The notes under the pieces: generated by a model
Told to the model about the DNA's origin: nothing
What the model saw: only the letters and a program-made list of their open reading frames with translations
Database searches by the model: none
Part shown: in pieces, positions 24,801 through 36,293 of the stretch
How the letters are laid out: every line of letters begins with the position of its first letter
How positions within the stretch are numbered: position 1 is the stretch's first letter
Translations under genes and position numbers: made by a program
Source of the DNA: Cladorrhinum sp. PSN259
Taxonomy: Eukaryota > Ascomycota > Sordariomycetes > Sordariales > Podosporaceae
Assembly (NCBI GenBank): GCA_033725935.1
Contig: MU867080.1
Location: 492,520-556,519 of the forward strand
DNA length: 64,000 nucleotides
Direction of reading: 5' to 3'

Positions 24801-26576
24801 CTGATGGCGTTTGCCGTTGCACAGCAAACAGAAAACCTTTGATGCTGACACCGCGTAAGGAGCACTAACGCAGGGACACGGCAGGTTGGCGCGCAGTGCA
24901 GACCCCTCGCATTGAGATGCATCGTGGTTCTGCAGGAACAGGCAGGAACAAGGAGAGTCTTGTGCCACTCGTGGTGGCGATGCGCCCGCAAGGTGCCAGG
25001 GAAAACACAACTTTCCATTCTGATGACGCGGAACTGGCTGAACACTTGTCGAACAGATCGCGAGCCACAGGGAGCACAAGCTGTTCCTCAAAGACCCGTC
25101 GTCTTTTGACCTTGGCCCGAGACCCCCGAGCGCCCTGCTGCACACTTCTTGCGCATGTCCCATCAAAGATTCATGTTCGCCTCGGGAAATTTTTGTTTTT
25201 TCTTTTTTCTTTTGAGCTCTTGCAGTGCCAAGCCTAGCGTGCCTCTCGGCCGTGGTCTGGCAGTTGGTCGCGCCCGAAGCGCAGATGCAAAGCGCGGGCG
25301 GAGACCCTGGGACGATCTCCCCGGAATGGCGGAAACACACTGTGCGTGGCTTTCCCCCCTTTTCTAACCCCTATCGTCCGTTGCTGTAGTGGAACACCGC
25401 CTTCAGAATTGGCCCATTGTTGCGCCAAACCGGGTTCGAGATGAACGCCGAAAGTTCGGTATGTCTTGCCCTGGTCTCCCGTCCGACCGAGACCACTTTT
25501 ACTAAGACAGATGGACAGAGCATCAACAACGACAGCAGCTCGAGATTTCCCGTCAGCGCTGTCCAAGGTCTCTCTCAGGTCTCGGAGTCTTGAACGGGAA
25601 AGGATGCGCCAGAGAGCATCAGGTAGGTGGTCAGGGTGCGCCGTTGAAAACCGGGAGAAGCGCCTGGCCACACAGGCACCCGCTGAGGGTCCGCTAAACT
25701 GGGGCAGCGGGCAACGGGCCACGGGTTCCAGCGGGGTTTACGGTCGACTGCAGGCCACAGGAGTTGGAGCCTACCGGCTCACCTCGAGTCGTGTGCACAG
25801 ATGTTCCTACAAATGGGACGAACGATGGAGACGTCGGTATTTTCGCTCTTTTTCTGTTTTTTGTTCGTAAGACACTGTGCTTCATCCTGTGCTGCTGTGT
25901 TCCTGTGTTTGTGTCCGGTGCCTGAGTGTGCGGTGCTGCTCGAGGTGGAGGTGGAGATGGAGAAATCCAAGTACTACAAGCTGCAAGTACGCAGTATGTA
26001 GTGTACAGTACCTGCGTCCATCTATCCACCCATCCATCCCCTTATGGATCGCCGGTCGGTACTGCGGCACAGCAGCCCTCTCTGTGGCCCATGTCTCTTT
26101 CTTCAGGCGAATTTCACGGGTGTGGTTGCATGGCTGACTTGTACCATAGTAGAGTACCCGTCTGCCGATGATAGCTGACAGGAACTCTTTTCTCTGTACG
26201 TACACACCACAACACTAGCGTACCGAACGGCGTGCCGGAATGCTCCATCTTCACACTAGTGTAGGGGAAAAAAGATCAAAAGGTCAGCTAACACGCTTTG
26301 GTACATTCATGCATCGTCGCCCCTCCAAAAGACTCAACCAGTCGCCGATGAGGAAAGACAAGAAGCGGGCTTGTTCAGGTGTGCCTGTCGCACTTGTTTC
26401 AGTGTTTTGCATCGCGGCAGAGGCCCTGGTTTTGCCAGGGTAAGACGGGAGAGTTGCCCTTGCTGCTGAGGTTGCGCTCGACGATGATGGATGGGACACC
26501 CCAGACTGTGCCGTGTGTCACTCGAGCACAGATAAAATAGAAAGCGAACAGGAAGTGAAATCATCCGATCATAATT

Positions 26577-26602
26577 ATCATCATCATCATCATCATCATC
26601 AT
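26577..26602. repeat. (ATC)n microsatellite
   Basis: Almost nine tandem copies of ATC (26 bp) in the upstream region of the homeobox gene. Probably variable between strains. Confidence 0.9.
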
Positions 26603-27055
26603 GTTGACACCTCGTAGTCGTGATACGGGAAAGTATACCACACCCAAGTGGCCAGACGCTCCAGGCTTGGGAGTGAGATGGCAAGCAAGAGGCCCCCGTC
26701 CAGGTTGACTGACGGATGACCTGCCCTGCCCTGTCCGGGCTGCACTGGACCTGAATGCCCGGCCCCCCTGGTGCCCTGGAAAGTCGGATAGGCGCGAACA
26801 CAGAACCAACCCACTCTCGGGGCGCACGGAGGGGCGCACTGTGCAGGTGCAATTCGACTCCAACGATTCGCTGGCGTGTGCTGGGGTCAGCAGAGTTCCG
26901 CAGCGAACGGGTGTGCCAAAAGGCGCTTGGCGGTGGATTGAAGGTGGGTTGACGGGCAGGACCCGCCAGAGACCCGCCCAGTGTGGGAGCTGGCGCTGCG
27001 CTCTCAGGCCCACTGATCCCTCTCTTTTCTGCTTTTCTCTTTTGAACCCCCCATG

Positions 27056-27645
27056 TCCCCGTTGCTCTCGTTTTTTCCCCCAGTCTCTCTTTTTGCTACC
27101 TCGATTGCCATCATCACCGTCGCTCGTCGGCAACCCATCCTTTCCTCTCCCCCCACTTCTGCTTTCTGGTTTCTCACCACAGTCACTCTCTTAGAATAAC
27201 AATACCTAATCGTCACTTTTCCGGATTCCCGTCACTCCTTTCGGGTTCCATTTGCCTTCGTTTCCCCTTTGACGCTATCGTCAACCAAACCAAACCACCA
27301 TCCGACCTAGGACACCCACGACTCGAGACGATACTCGACGCACATAAGCAAACAATTCAAACATTCCTGTCCCCAGCTTCTGGTTTCAGGACCCACACTC
27401 CTTACCGGCTTTGCACTTTCCATATCGTTTTCCGACCATTCATTCGTTCGACTGGCCTCCCGCGCCGAACATCTTTTTTGCCCGCGGTGGCATCGACACG
27501 ACGAGTCGCGATCTCCACAAACATCGCACATTGCACGACGCGACCAAAAATTGGGCGCGCAAATAGTCTGGCTATCTAGCAAAAGAAAATTATTGTATCT
27601 AATCAGCGCATCTTTTTGGACGTGTATCTAGATCCCGGGCCCGAA
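27056..27645 (+). promoter_or_regulatory. ATG-free pyrimidine-rich leader of the homeobox gene
   Basis: From just after the ATG at 27053 up to the start codon at 27646 there is no ATG in any frame over 590 bases, where about nine would be expected by chance. The sequence is C/T-rich with AACCAAACC-like patches, typical of fungal 5' leaders. I infer a long transcribed leader kept free of upstream starts. Confidence 0.55.
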
Positions 27646-29542
27646 ATGGATTCCGACGGGATCAAACAGGAGGAGGGCATGGCCCTCTCCATCAACTCGG
27701 GGCTGTCACCTTCACCAGCTTCCACCCGGTCTTCCCTGCCCACGCCGAACGCCACCACTCCCACCAAGGAGGTCAAGATGGACGGACTAAAACCATCAAA
27801 CTCTACGTCCCGGCGCCCCCCTCGCAAGAGCACCCTCACCCAGCAGCAGAAGAACCAGAAGAGACAACGCGCTACACAGGACCAGCTCACAACGCTCGAG
27901 GTAGAATTTAACAAGAACCCCACACCCACAGCGACGGTTCGTGAGAGGATAGCCGAAGAGATCAACATGACCGAGAGGTCTGTTCAGATCTGGTTCCAGA
28001 ACCGGTAAGCACACATTTTAACAATTTTATTGAAATGCCTCGATTTACTGACAGCTGGGTAGCCGTGCCAAGATCAAGATGTTGGCAAAGAAAAGCCTCG
28101 AAAGCGGAGAGGACATGGACTCTATGATTCCCGAGTCCATGCGCCAATATCTCGCAATGCAAGCTATGGAGTCTGGCAAGAGCATTGGCGGCTTCTTTGG
28201 GCGCGCAGGTCTCCTCTCGTACGGACCCCACGGCATGATGGGCGACCAAAACGGACAAGGCAAGGTTTTGATTCACCATCTGAACTGCCGGTCCCTCAGC
28301 ATCGGAAGGTGGACTCGTGTCGGGCAAAACGCGATGGACTTGATCATTTTCTACTCCCCTGACAAGTGCACGATGACCTACTACATCAACAACGAGCAGG
28401 CTGGGTACAAGATTGAATACCCGTTTTCTCACATCAAGAACATCTACCTGAACAACTCCGATGATCACCTCGCCGGTATTACGATTGAGCTGCTCCACCC
28501 TCCCCTGTTCTTCATGGACTCATCTACCACGGCCACCTTTATCCAGGTGAATGATTTCACAGAGGACCTCCAAGCCTCTAGATGCCTGACACACCATCTC
28601 GGTGGAAACCCCAAGGTGTTGAGTGGTCAGCTGGCCAAGCTTGTCAGCCAGGAGTCTTTCATGCACCGCCATAGCGCCCCTCCGCCGCCGCCACCGATGT
28701 TTGACCAGCTGCATCCTATGTCCATGTCTGCACCAGTTTCTCCCACTGCAAGACCATCTTCCCAGCCAAACTTTGCGCAGCCACATGTCGGCATGTTCCA
28801 GGAATCCCAGTGGGGAATTGCGCCTCACCAGCACGCAGTGATGATGCGCGGGCCAGGCCACAAGAGACAGCGCAGCCGCAGCGTGCCAGGTCCTATCGAC
28901 TTCCACACAATGCAATTGCTGCAAAACACACCAAGCTTCCACATCACCCAGCCCACCGAGGCTCATCATCACCAGCAAAACCCGCACATCTTCAGCCCAA
29001 TTCCCCAGCAGCCCAACATGCTTGGTCCTCTCAACCCAAATCTTCGCATTGATACCCGGGCTGGATTTGGCTCCTTGGACATGCGCCAGTACCCTCTCTC
29101 GGCAACCACAGCTCCTTCACCTTCGGAATTCTCGAGCCCCAACTACTTTGCCTCGCAGGCTCCTGAAAGCAGTGGTCACCCGGGTGCCAGCTTCACCCCC
29201 TACAGCGGCACCTTTTCACCGCTTGTCAACCCGGCTAACCTTGGCGTGCCACCTCCTTCGCTCTCTCCCCTCTCGTTCAATCACTCAGATCCGGCTATTG
29301 TTGGCGAATCCCCGCCAATGTCGATGCCTCCCATGTGTGACGGGTCTGCGATTTCGGATGACGGCTCAAGTATGAACGATATGTATCCCAGCAGCAAACA
29401 CACCATGACACTGCCCCTCCACCCACATTCGCCGTTCATGGAGCCAAACCAGGCTGAGCTTGAGTTGAACCAATTTATGGATCTTAAGCACTACGACGTT
29501 GATCCAGCTTCCCTCTCCCCTGAGAGTATGCATGGCCATTGA
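27646..29542 (+). CDS. homeobox transcription factor, Htf1/Hox2/Pah1-like
   Basis: Nuclear developmental regulator. Two exons (27646..28004 and 28063..29542) give 612 residues. Intron 28005..28062 (GTAAGC, branch ACTGAC, GTAG) falls inside the recognition helix, between the two Arg of WFQNRR. The homeodomain covers about residues 66-125, with helix 3 ending IWFQNRRAK (115-123), and is preceded by a basic stretch. Downstream is a conserved region (about 165-290) with GKVLIHHLNCRSLSIGRW and YYINNEQAGYKIEYPF, then a long Pro/Ser/His/Gln-rich tail. This N-terminal homeodomain plus conserved block matches the class needed for conidiogenesis in Magnaporthe and Fusarium (Htf1/Hox2) and studied in Podospora (Pah1); the exact orthology is my recollection, not tested. 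ATG 27646 is the first in the leader. Confidence 0.88.
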
Positions 29543-31508
29543 GCATCACCATAGCAAACGCAATCGTTTTCGATCCCCTCTCTTTTTGCCTGTCTTTGTT
29601 TCGGCTGAACGGGTTCCGTTTTTTTTTTCATGGCGTTTAGAGGATTTCCTGTTGTATATACCAGTGGGCTTTGTGGTCATATTTCCTATCTTTTCAACAT
29701 CCCAAAACTTACGACATATCCGCATATCTGATATCGACTATACCTAGCCCACCCCCAATTTCCCTGTCTTGTTCTTGTCCCATTTCATCAAATTAGCCAC
29801 GACTTTGCATGACGATACCCACTCTTCGTGTTTGGTCTGGCACAGCGGTTCCTAAATTTGAACCATTATTTCTGTTGATATTTCGGGGGCATTTAATACA
29901 TGTATTCCCTACTTTTTCCTTTTCTTGTTCGGTTTGTCTGGCAGTCGAATTATCAAAATTGCGATGGAACAGATGGCCGGCAGAACATAGGTTGGCTGCT
30001 GGAGAGGAGATGGAATGAAAGCCCCGGAGGCTGTTTTTCTTGGTATCATGGTTCTAATAATTGGGGTTCGGGTATTTCGCACTGCGTAACAGGAACGGTT
30101 GAATTGAAGGAAATTAGGAGTTGAAATGGGAAGCACCGATTAGAGCGGTGCCGGCCCATTGTGGAGGAGTAAAAGGGGGAGGAAGAGGAATTGGCTGATA
30201 TCCATGGACTCATCTTTCTTGTTGCTCAGTTGTTGCTGTAGTTGTTGGGTTACGACTTCACGGCAAGGATCCTAATTGAAATAAATATAAAGAGTTGAAA
30301 GTTGCGATGATGTTCTTACGCCGTGGTCCCAAAAAGGAAATTTATCTTGCGGAATTTTTTCCCTCTGGCTTGTATAGGTTGCAAAGAATGGCCTTGTCGG
30401 CTCAGAAGGCTTGCAAGCAAGCAGGATTTCCGCATGCAGCAGCACAGAACACGGATGTCACGGATGGGGTGGGCATGTGGGTGCAGGTGGGCGCTAATAT
30501 GTAGGTTGCGCATGTCTGTAGCATCTGCATGAGAATGGCATTCTGTCATTTTCTTCTAGAACGGGCTCACCTCCAATGTGCTTTTTGGCATCTTTCTCGG
30601 TTCACTGACCTTATTAAGACCCAGAGATATCAACCAATATTTTGACGACATTATTATTTTACTTTTTTTTTACTTTTTTCGCTGAACATGCAAGAATTCG
30701 TGTCAGCGCATGTGTAAGTCGAGGAATAGGGGTTGAGTGACGAGGCCTTTCCTGGCTTGCCTGGCTGTGAGGATTTCTTGTGCGACGGACGGAGTCTTGT
30801 TGTCGGCCGTGTTTTCCCAAGTCGTGCGACCAACCCCACTTCCTCAGCGGGAGTTTAAGCCGCAGGCTGTCACTATGTCACCGGTTTTTCTGGATTTGTT
30901 GTCCCAATCCAACAGGATCCGGGAATAAAGTGGGGGTGATTGCTTGTCACGGGCTTGTGTTCCGTTCCGAGAACAGTGCAGTGATCCCAGCTGTCATTCC
31001 AGCATCCGGGCGAGGCGCATTTTTTTTTGTCTTTGCTTCTTGGTCGTCCACAAGTCCGGGAGTTTGGACGAATAGCGCGTATATGTGCCTGGCATCACGC
31101 AAGGATCGGTGATCGTTTTTATTTATTTTCGTTGTCTTTCTTACATCAGCCCCTTCAGGGGTCGCCTCCCCTCCCACCCCCTGCATAGTTCCAGCATTGC
31201 GATCCAATTCGCAAGCCACAATATGGGGATACGATAAGGTGTGTTGAATGGCGCTCACCCGCCAAGATCCCGAATATCCATCGCCTCGGCTGACCGATCA
31301 GGCCCGTCCAAGATCTATCTCTTCACTCGCTTTCTCCAAGTCACTGTGTTGCCTACCACATTTCCCACACATTCGTTCTTCGTTCAACTCAACCGTCGCT
31401 CCATCCCCAGGGCGTCGCCTACCAAGCAAATGCCAGCCGCCCATCCCACGATTCAAGAAAGCTTTGCAGGCCACAGCCTAGCCACGATCACGTCCCGTCA
31501 CGCGCGGG
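29543..31508. other. intergenic, homeobox 3' flank and flippase promoter
   Basis: About 2 kb between two plus-strand genes. It contains T-rich 3' flanking sequence after 29543 and a pyrimidine-rich, probably transcribed leader near 31280-31400. The open frames are short, up to 110 codons, and unconvincing. No RNA gene recognised. Confidence 0.55.
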
Positions 31509-34500
31509 ATGGCGGCAAAAAAATCCCAACATGATGAGTTGCAGGGCGACTCATCATCGTCGCTGCCTACCCCCTCGAGTTTGCCGTCGCCTAATCTCCG
31601 CGATCAATCCGACACATACACCGACGATGTCAACGACGACGACGACGACGACAATGGGCAGCCCCATCAACGACGGCCATCTCCACCCGCATTGAGACTC
31701 GCGACCGAGCTCTACACGATCGACTCGCAGATTGCAGGGCCTTCACCAAGACATGAAGTTCATTTTGATAGATTACGACCTTCGACGGATCGTCAAAACA
31801 GTTACAGTTCGAGGTCGCGCATAGAAGAGACAAGGGTTTCACTCACGAGACCCCGCCAGACATTCGACGAGATGCGACCTGAGATCAAGGCTGCTGTGTC
31901 TTCTCCGATTGAAATCAAGGATACAGTTCCTCCAGCTCAGGGATGGATTGCGAGGCAAAGGGCTCGGGCTAATCAGCCATGGAAGAGAGTACGAGCCAAG
32001 ACAGTGAAGGCTTATAATCAGTACATTGTGGAAGGTTTATTGCGGCAGAAGCCAATCCCGCCGAGCAAAGACGGAAGACACATTCCTTTAAACCCCGCCC
32101 TTGTAAGGCAAAAATCTCTTAAGGACGAGCGAACAGGACATTCCTATGTGTCCAACTTCATCCGATCAAGTCGCTACACGATCTGGAACTTCTTGCCCAA
32201 GCAATTATTCTTCCAGTTCAGCAAGTTGGCCAACTTTTACTTTTTGGTTATTGGTATTTTGCAGATGATTCCCGGCCTAAGCACGACCGGCACATATACG
32301 ACAATTGGTCCGCTGATTGCATTCGTTGCCCTAAGCATGGCAAAGGAGGGATACGACGATTACCGCCGATATAAATTGGACAAACTGGAAAACAGAAGCG
32401 TGGCATGGGTACTAGATCCCGAAGGCACAGTTAAAAATGATCCACGAGCAGATACCAAGGAAAATGGCATAACACGTTTGTTCAGGAAGAAACCTACATC
32501 ACCGGTTTCTACTGAAACACAGGCAGCAGCGCATAAGCCGGGTGAAGGAGCTGGCAAAACCACACCATGGGCACCAGTCAGGTGGGAAGATTTGCGTGTG
32601 GGCGACATTATCCAACTACGACGTGATGATAACGTTCCTGCAGATGTAGTGCTCCTCTCTGCAACAGGGCCCAATGGGATTGCATACATCGAGACAATGG
32701 CGCTCGATGGCGAAACTAACCTGAAGAGCAAGCAATCATGTCGCCTGCTTGCTGAGCATTGCGACTCACTAGAGAAGATGATGGCATGTGAGGCCGAAAT
32801 TGTCTCAGAGGATCCTAACACTGATCTTTACAATTACGAGGGAAGGGCCACTGTGAACGGCAAGACTATGCCTCTCACCCTAAACGAAATCGTTTACAGG
32901 GGGTCGACGCTACGAAACACGGCCAAAGCGATTGCTATCGTTGTCAATACTGGCGAGAGTTGCAAGATTCGGCTGAATTCGCACAAGAATGTGCGCGCTA
33001 AAGCGCCGAAGATGCAGAAACCGGCCAACCGTATTGTTATTCTGCTGGTGTTCTTCGTTATCCTTCTCAGTGTCGGCTGTACCCTCGGCTACATCGCGAA
33101 TCGCCACCGAGAACGTCGTGCGTTTTATCTTCAAGGCAAGCGGGTTCCTTTGAGCCAGATTTTTATCGCCTTCCTCATCGCGTACAATACGTTGATTCCC
33201 CTCTCTCTGTACGTGAGTCTGGAAATTGCCAGGTTGTTTCAGGGCATGCTGCTTTCCGGAGACTTGAAAATGTATGATCCTGCTTCCGATACGCCAGCTA
33301 AGGTCAATACAACCACCATCTTGGAGGATCTGGGTCAAGTCAACTACGTCTTCTCCGATAAAACAGGCACCCTGACTGAGAACCTGATGATGTTCCGTAA
33401 GATGAGTATCGCCGGAACCGCGTGGCTTCATGACATGGATCTGCAACGGCAGGCGATGCAAGATGAGAGGACCAAGATTCATGAAAAGGCGAAGTCCTTC
33501 GACGGTCCTAGGGGTGTCCAGGAGACGGATCTGATGCAGGAGCCTCTTGTCGAAGGCCGTCGTTCCATATCAGCTTGGAGGTCAACAGTCCGGCCCACAC
33601 AGGCCCAGCCGGAACTAAAAACCGAAGATTTGATCCGGTACATCCAACAAAAGCCTAATTCACCTTTCTCGCGCAAGGCTCGCCACTTCATCTTGTGTTT
33701 GGCGATCTGCCATACATGCCTCCCGGAAACCGATGAGGACGGTAACATCAAGTTCCAAGCTGCTTCTCCCGATGAGCTGGCTTTAGTGGAGGCTGCCAAA
33801 GATTTGGGATATCTGCTTGTCGATCGCGCAGCTCAGTCGATGAAAATCCAAACCCGAGATACAAACGGCCAACCTGTCACCGAGACCTATCAAATCGAGA
33901 GTGTTATCGAATTCAGCAGCAAACGCAAACGCATGTCCATCGTTGTCCGCATGCCTAGCGGAAGGCTTTGCATATTTACCAAGGGTGCTGACAGCGTTAT
34001 CTTGCCGAGGCTGAAGCAGAAACGGCTAGCCATCCAAACCGCCACAGCAGTCGAGCGCAAGGCGAGTATGCGTAAGAGTGTCGAGCAGGAGAAGGCCCTG
34101 CAAAGACGGAGTCTCCAAAGCCCGACCCGTCGCAGTATGGACCTCATCCGGCAAGCTGCCACTTTAGATCGAAAGAGCAGTCGGCGTAGGTCAGCTATTA
34201 ATGATGGGGTCGAGAACTGGCTTGCGATCCGCGAGGCAGAGGGTCTGGATGATCAAACGGGTAATGAAGAAGCCTACTACACCCCGCGTACTTCGCTGGC
34301 GCGAGCGAGCAAATCCATAGACCTTGCGCGTCTCGCAGACCCCTTGGATGGCATGGTGGATGAGTCGCTCAGCATGAACGAGGCGGCCGTGTTTGAACGG
34401 TGCTTCCAACATGTCGATGACTTCGCGACAGAAGGCTTGAGAACTCTAATTTACGCATACCGTTACTTGGATGAGAGGGACTTTGAGAAGTGGAAAGCGA

Positions 34501-36293
34501 CGTACCATGAAGCCACAACTAGCCTGACCAAGCGTCAAGAGCGGATCGAGGATGCAGCGGAGCTTATCGAACAGGATTTCGAGCTTGCTGGAGCTACGGC
34601 AATTGAGGACAAGCTCCAGCAGGGAGTCCCCGAGACAATCGACAAGCTTCGCCGAGCAAACATCAAAGTGTGGATGCTGACTGGTGACAAACGGGAGACT
34701 GCCATTAACATTGCACATTCTGCTCGCATTTGTCGGCCTTTCTCGGAAGTGTATATCCTGGATTCGACGCTGGGTGACCTGCATAATAGGATCCTGTCAA
34801 CGCTTCAGGATTGCGCTAGGGGAATGATTCCACATACTGTGGTTGTCATTGATGGTCAGACGCTTACTGTGGTCGAGCAGGACGAAGGGCTCAAAGTACT
34901 ATTCTATGATTTGTGCGCCAGAGCCGACTCCGTCATTTGCTGCCGCGCCTCTCCGTCCCAGAAGGCTGGATTGGTCAAATGCATTAGACGCGCAGAGCCC
35001 GGAGCCATCACCTTGGCCATCGGTGACGGCGCCAACGACATTGCAATGATTCAGGCATCGCACGTTGGCATCGGTATTTCTGGAAGGGAGGGTCTCCAAG
35101 CCGCTCGTGTCTCCGACTACGCCATCGCTCAGTTCCGTTTTCTTCAACGTCTCCTCTTTGTTCACGGTCGCTGGAATTATTTGCGGACTGGCAAATATAT
35201 CTTGGCAACATTCTGGAAGGAGGTCGTCTTTTATCTGATTCAGGCACAGTATCAACGCGCCAATCGGTACACCGGCACAAGCATTTTTGAGAGCGCTGCT
35301 CTGGCTGTCTTCAACACTTTGTTTACCTCCCTGGCCGTTATTGTTCCCGCTGTGCTTGAAAAGGACCTCTCAGCTGAAACGCTGCTCGCAATTCCGGAAC
35401 TGTACAATTATGGGCAGAAGAACAAGGCATTCAACTTCAAGTTGTATCTCGGGTGGATGTTTATGGCGGTTAGTGAATCAGTTATTCTGTGGAATGCCGT
35501 TTACTACTGCTACAGCTTCTCGCACTTCCCTGTTCCCACCGACCTTTACTCTGTAGGCACATTGGCTTACTCCCTGGCGATCATCTTCATCAACATCAAA
35601 CTGCTGGTCCTGGAGGTTAATAACCGAAACATCATCGTTCTCGGAGCTCTGTTGATTACCACCTTTGGCTGGTGGCTGTGGAATATCATTCTCTCCGTTG
35701 TATATGCTCAGTCGCCTGGGCCTTACATGGTCAAATGGGCTTTCTTGAGGGGCTTCGGCAAGAGCGGGATGTGGTGGATTGTACACATTGTCGTTCTCTC
35801 GGCTCTTGTTATATTTGAGCTTGTGGTTACGGTGATAAGACGGACGTTCTGGCCAACAGATCAGGACCTGGCGCAGGAGATGGAACATGTTGACGGGGTC
35901 ATGGAGATCATGAAAGAACACGCTGCCGAGCGCGGTGAAGCTGGCGTGGTGGTAAGTGCTGAAGAGTCAGCAGGCAAGGATGTTGCTTCGTTGACGACGG
36001 TTCCTAGCTCGCTGGAACCTGCGGTGCGAGCAAGTGCTGAGGTACCCCCCGTACCTGCCATTCCTTCGCCCTTGTTGTCACCCTGGCGCGCGGCATCGGC
36101 GCTCAATAGCAACAGTTTGAGCAGACCGAGCATGACTCTGCCCAGACGGAAGACGGAGGAGTATGTCAGGAGACAGTTTCCTTCGCCTGCCGAAGAAGAA
36201 GAGAATCCCATGGGTCGGGTTTTCAACGGACCCAGGACATCGGCATCTAAGTTGCGACACTCGATCGAGCTTAGGAGCCCCCTATCAAAGTGA
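31509..36293 (+). CDS. DNF3: P4-type phospholipid flippase, Dnf3-like
   Basis: P4-ATPase moving phospholipids from the exoplasmic or lumenal leaflet to the cytosolic leaflet of Golgi, endosomal or plasma membranes, usually with a Cdc50-family partner. Single exon, 1594 residues. The cytosolic N-terminus (about 220 residues) is Ser/Pro/Asp-rich with an Asp run. The actuator motif DGETNL lies at 400, phosphorylation motif DKTGT at 617 and the hinge motif GDGAND at 1172. VWMLTGDKRETAINIAHS and YVFSDKTGTLTE are intact, and ten TM segments are discernible. A basic, Ser/Arg-rich insertion (about 840-920) in the nucleotide-binding domain and a C-terminal Pro/Ser tail point to Dnf3 rather than Drs2, Dnf1 or Neo1. 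The subclass is less sure than the family. Confidence 0.9.
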   Translation: MAAKKSQHDELQGDSSSSLPTPSSLPSPNLRDQSDTYTDDVNDDDDDDNGQPHQRRPSPPALRLATELYTIDSQIAGPSPRHEVHFDRLRPSTDRQNSYSSRSRIEETRVSLTRPRQTFDEMRPEIKAAVSSPIEIKDTVPPAQGWIARQRARANQPWKRVRAKTVKAYNQYIVEGLLRQKPIPPSKDGRHIPLNPALVRQKSLKDERTGHSYVSNFIRSSRYTIWNFLPKQLFFQFSKLANFYFLVIGILQMIPGLSTTGTYTTIGPLIAFVALSMAKEGYDDYRRYKLDKLENRSVAWVLDPEGTVKNDPRADTKENGITRLFRKKPTSPVSTETQAAAHKPGEGAGKTTPWAPVRWEDLRVGDIIQLRRDDNVPADVVLLSATGPNGIAYIETMALDGETNLKSKQSCRLLAEHCDSLEKMMACEAEIVSEDPNTDLYNYEGRATVNGKTMPLTLNEIVYRGSTLRNTAKAIAIVVNTGESCKIRLNSHKNVRAKAPKMQKPANRIVILLVFFVILLSVGCTLGYIANRHRERRAFYLQGKRVPLSQIFIAFLIAYNTLIPLSLYVSLEIARLFQGMLLSGDLKMYDPASDTPAKVNTTTILEDLGQVNYVFSDKTGTLTENLMMFRKMSIAGTAWLHDMDLQRQAMQDERTKIHEKAKSFDGPRGVQETDLMQEPLVEGRRSISAWRSTVRPTQAQPELKTEDLIRYIQQKPNSPFSRKARHFILCLAICHTCLPETDEDGNIKFQAASPDELALVEAAKDLGYLLVDRAAQSMKIQTRDTNGQPVTETYQIESVIEFSSKRKRMSIVVRMPSGRLCIFTKGADSVILPRLKQKRLAIQTATAVERKASMRKSVEQEKALQRRSLQSPTRRSMDLIRQAATLDRKSSRRRSAINDGVENWLAIREAEGLDDQTGNEEAYYTPRTSLARASKSIDLARLADPLDGMVDESLSMNEAAVFERCFQHVDDFATEGLRTLIYAYRYLDERDFEKWKATYHEATTSLTKRQERIEDAAELIEQDFELAGATAIEDKLQQGVPETIDKLRRANIKVWMLTGDKRETAINIAHSARICRPFSEVYILDSTLGDLHNRILSTLQDCARGMIPHTVVVIDGQTLTVVEQDEGLKVLFYDLCARADSVICCRASPSQKAGLVKCIRRAEPGAITLAIGDGANDIAMIQASHVGIGISGREGLQAARVSDYAIAQFRFLQRLLFVHGRWNYLRTGKYILATFWKEVVFYLIQAQYQRANRYTGTSIFESAALAVFNTLFTSLAVIVPAVLEKDLSAETLLAIPELYNYGQKNKAFNFKLYLGWMFMAVSESVILWNAVYYCYSFSHFPVPTDLYSVGTLAYSLAIIFINIKLLVLEVNNRNIIVLGALLITTFGWWLWNIILSVVYAQSPGPYMVKWAFLRGFGKSGMWWIVHIVVLSALVIFELVVTVIRRTFWPTDQDLAQEMEHVDGVMEIMKEHAAERGEAGVVVSAEESAGKDVASLTTVPSSLEPAVRASAEVPPVPAIPSPLLSPWRAASALNSNSLSRPSMTLPRRKTEEYVRRQFPSPAEEEENPMGRVFNGPRTSASKLRHSIELRSPLSK

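Larger units (their letters stand above)
21811..27645. other. 5.8-kb gene-poor stretch upstream of the homeobox gene
   Basis: The longest gap in the window. Many frames of 60-200 codons occur on both strands, but they overlap, carry no motif, have biased Arg/Ser/Pro composition and lack coherent exon structure. The last ~600 bases (27056-27645) are pyrimidine-rich and contain no ATG, and so look like a long 5' untranslated leader. An (ATC)n microsatellite lies at 26577-26602. I read the whole as promoter and regulatory sequence plus leader of the homeobox gene, with a possible unrecognised non-coding RNA. Confidence 0.5.

Noticed and set aside
24732..25340. 202-codon frame on minus, plus others at 25234-25722 and 26561-27133
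   Set aside because: Overlapping frames with biased composition, no recognisable domain and no consistent exon structure; judged chance frames in the homeobox upstream region.
28520..28987. 155-codon minus-strand frame inside the homeobox gene
   Set aside because: Mirror of the coding strand with His/Trp/Gly-rich composition; a shadow frame.
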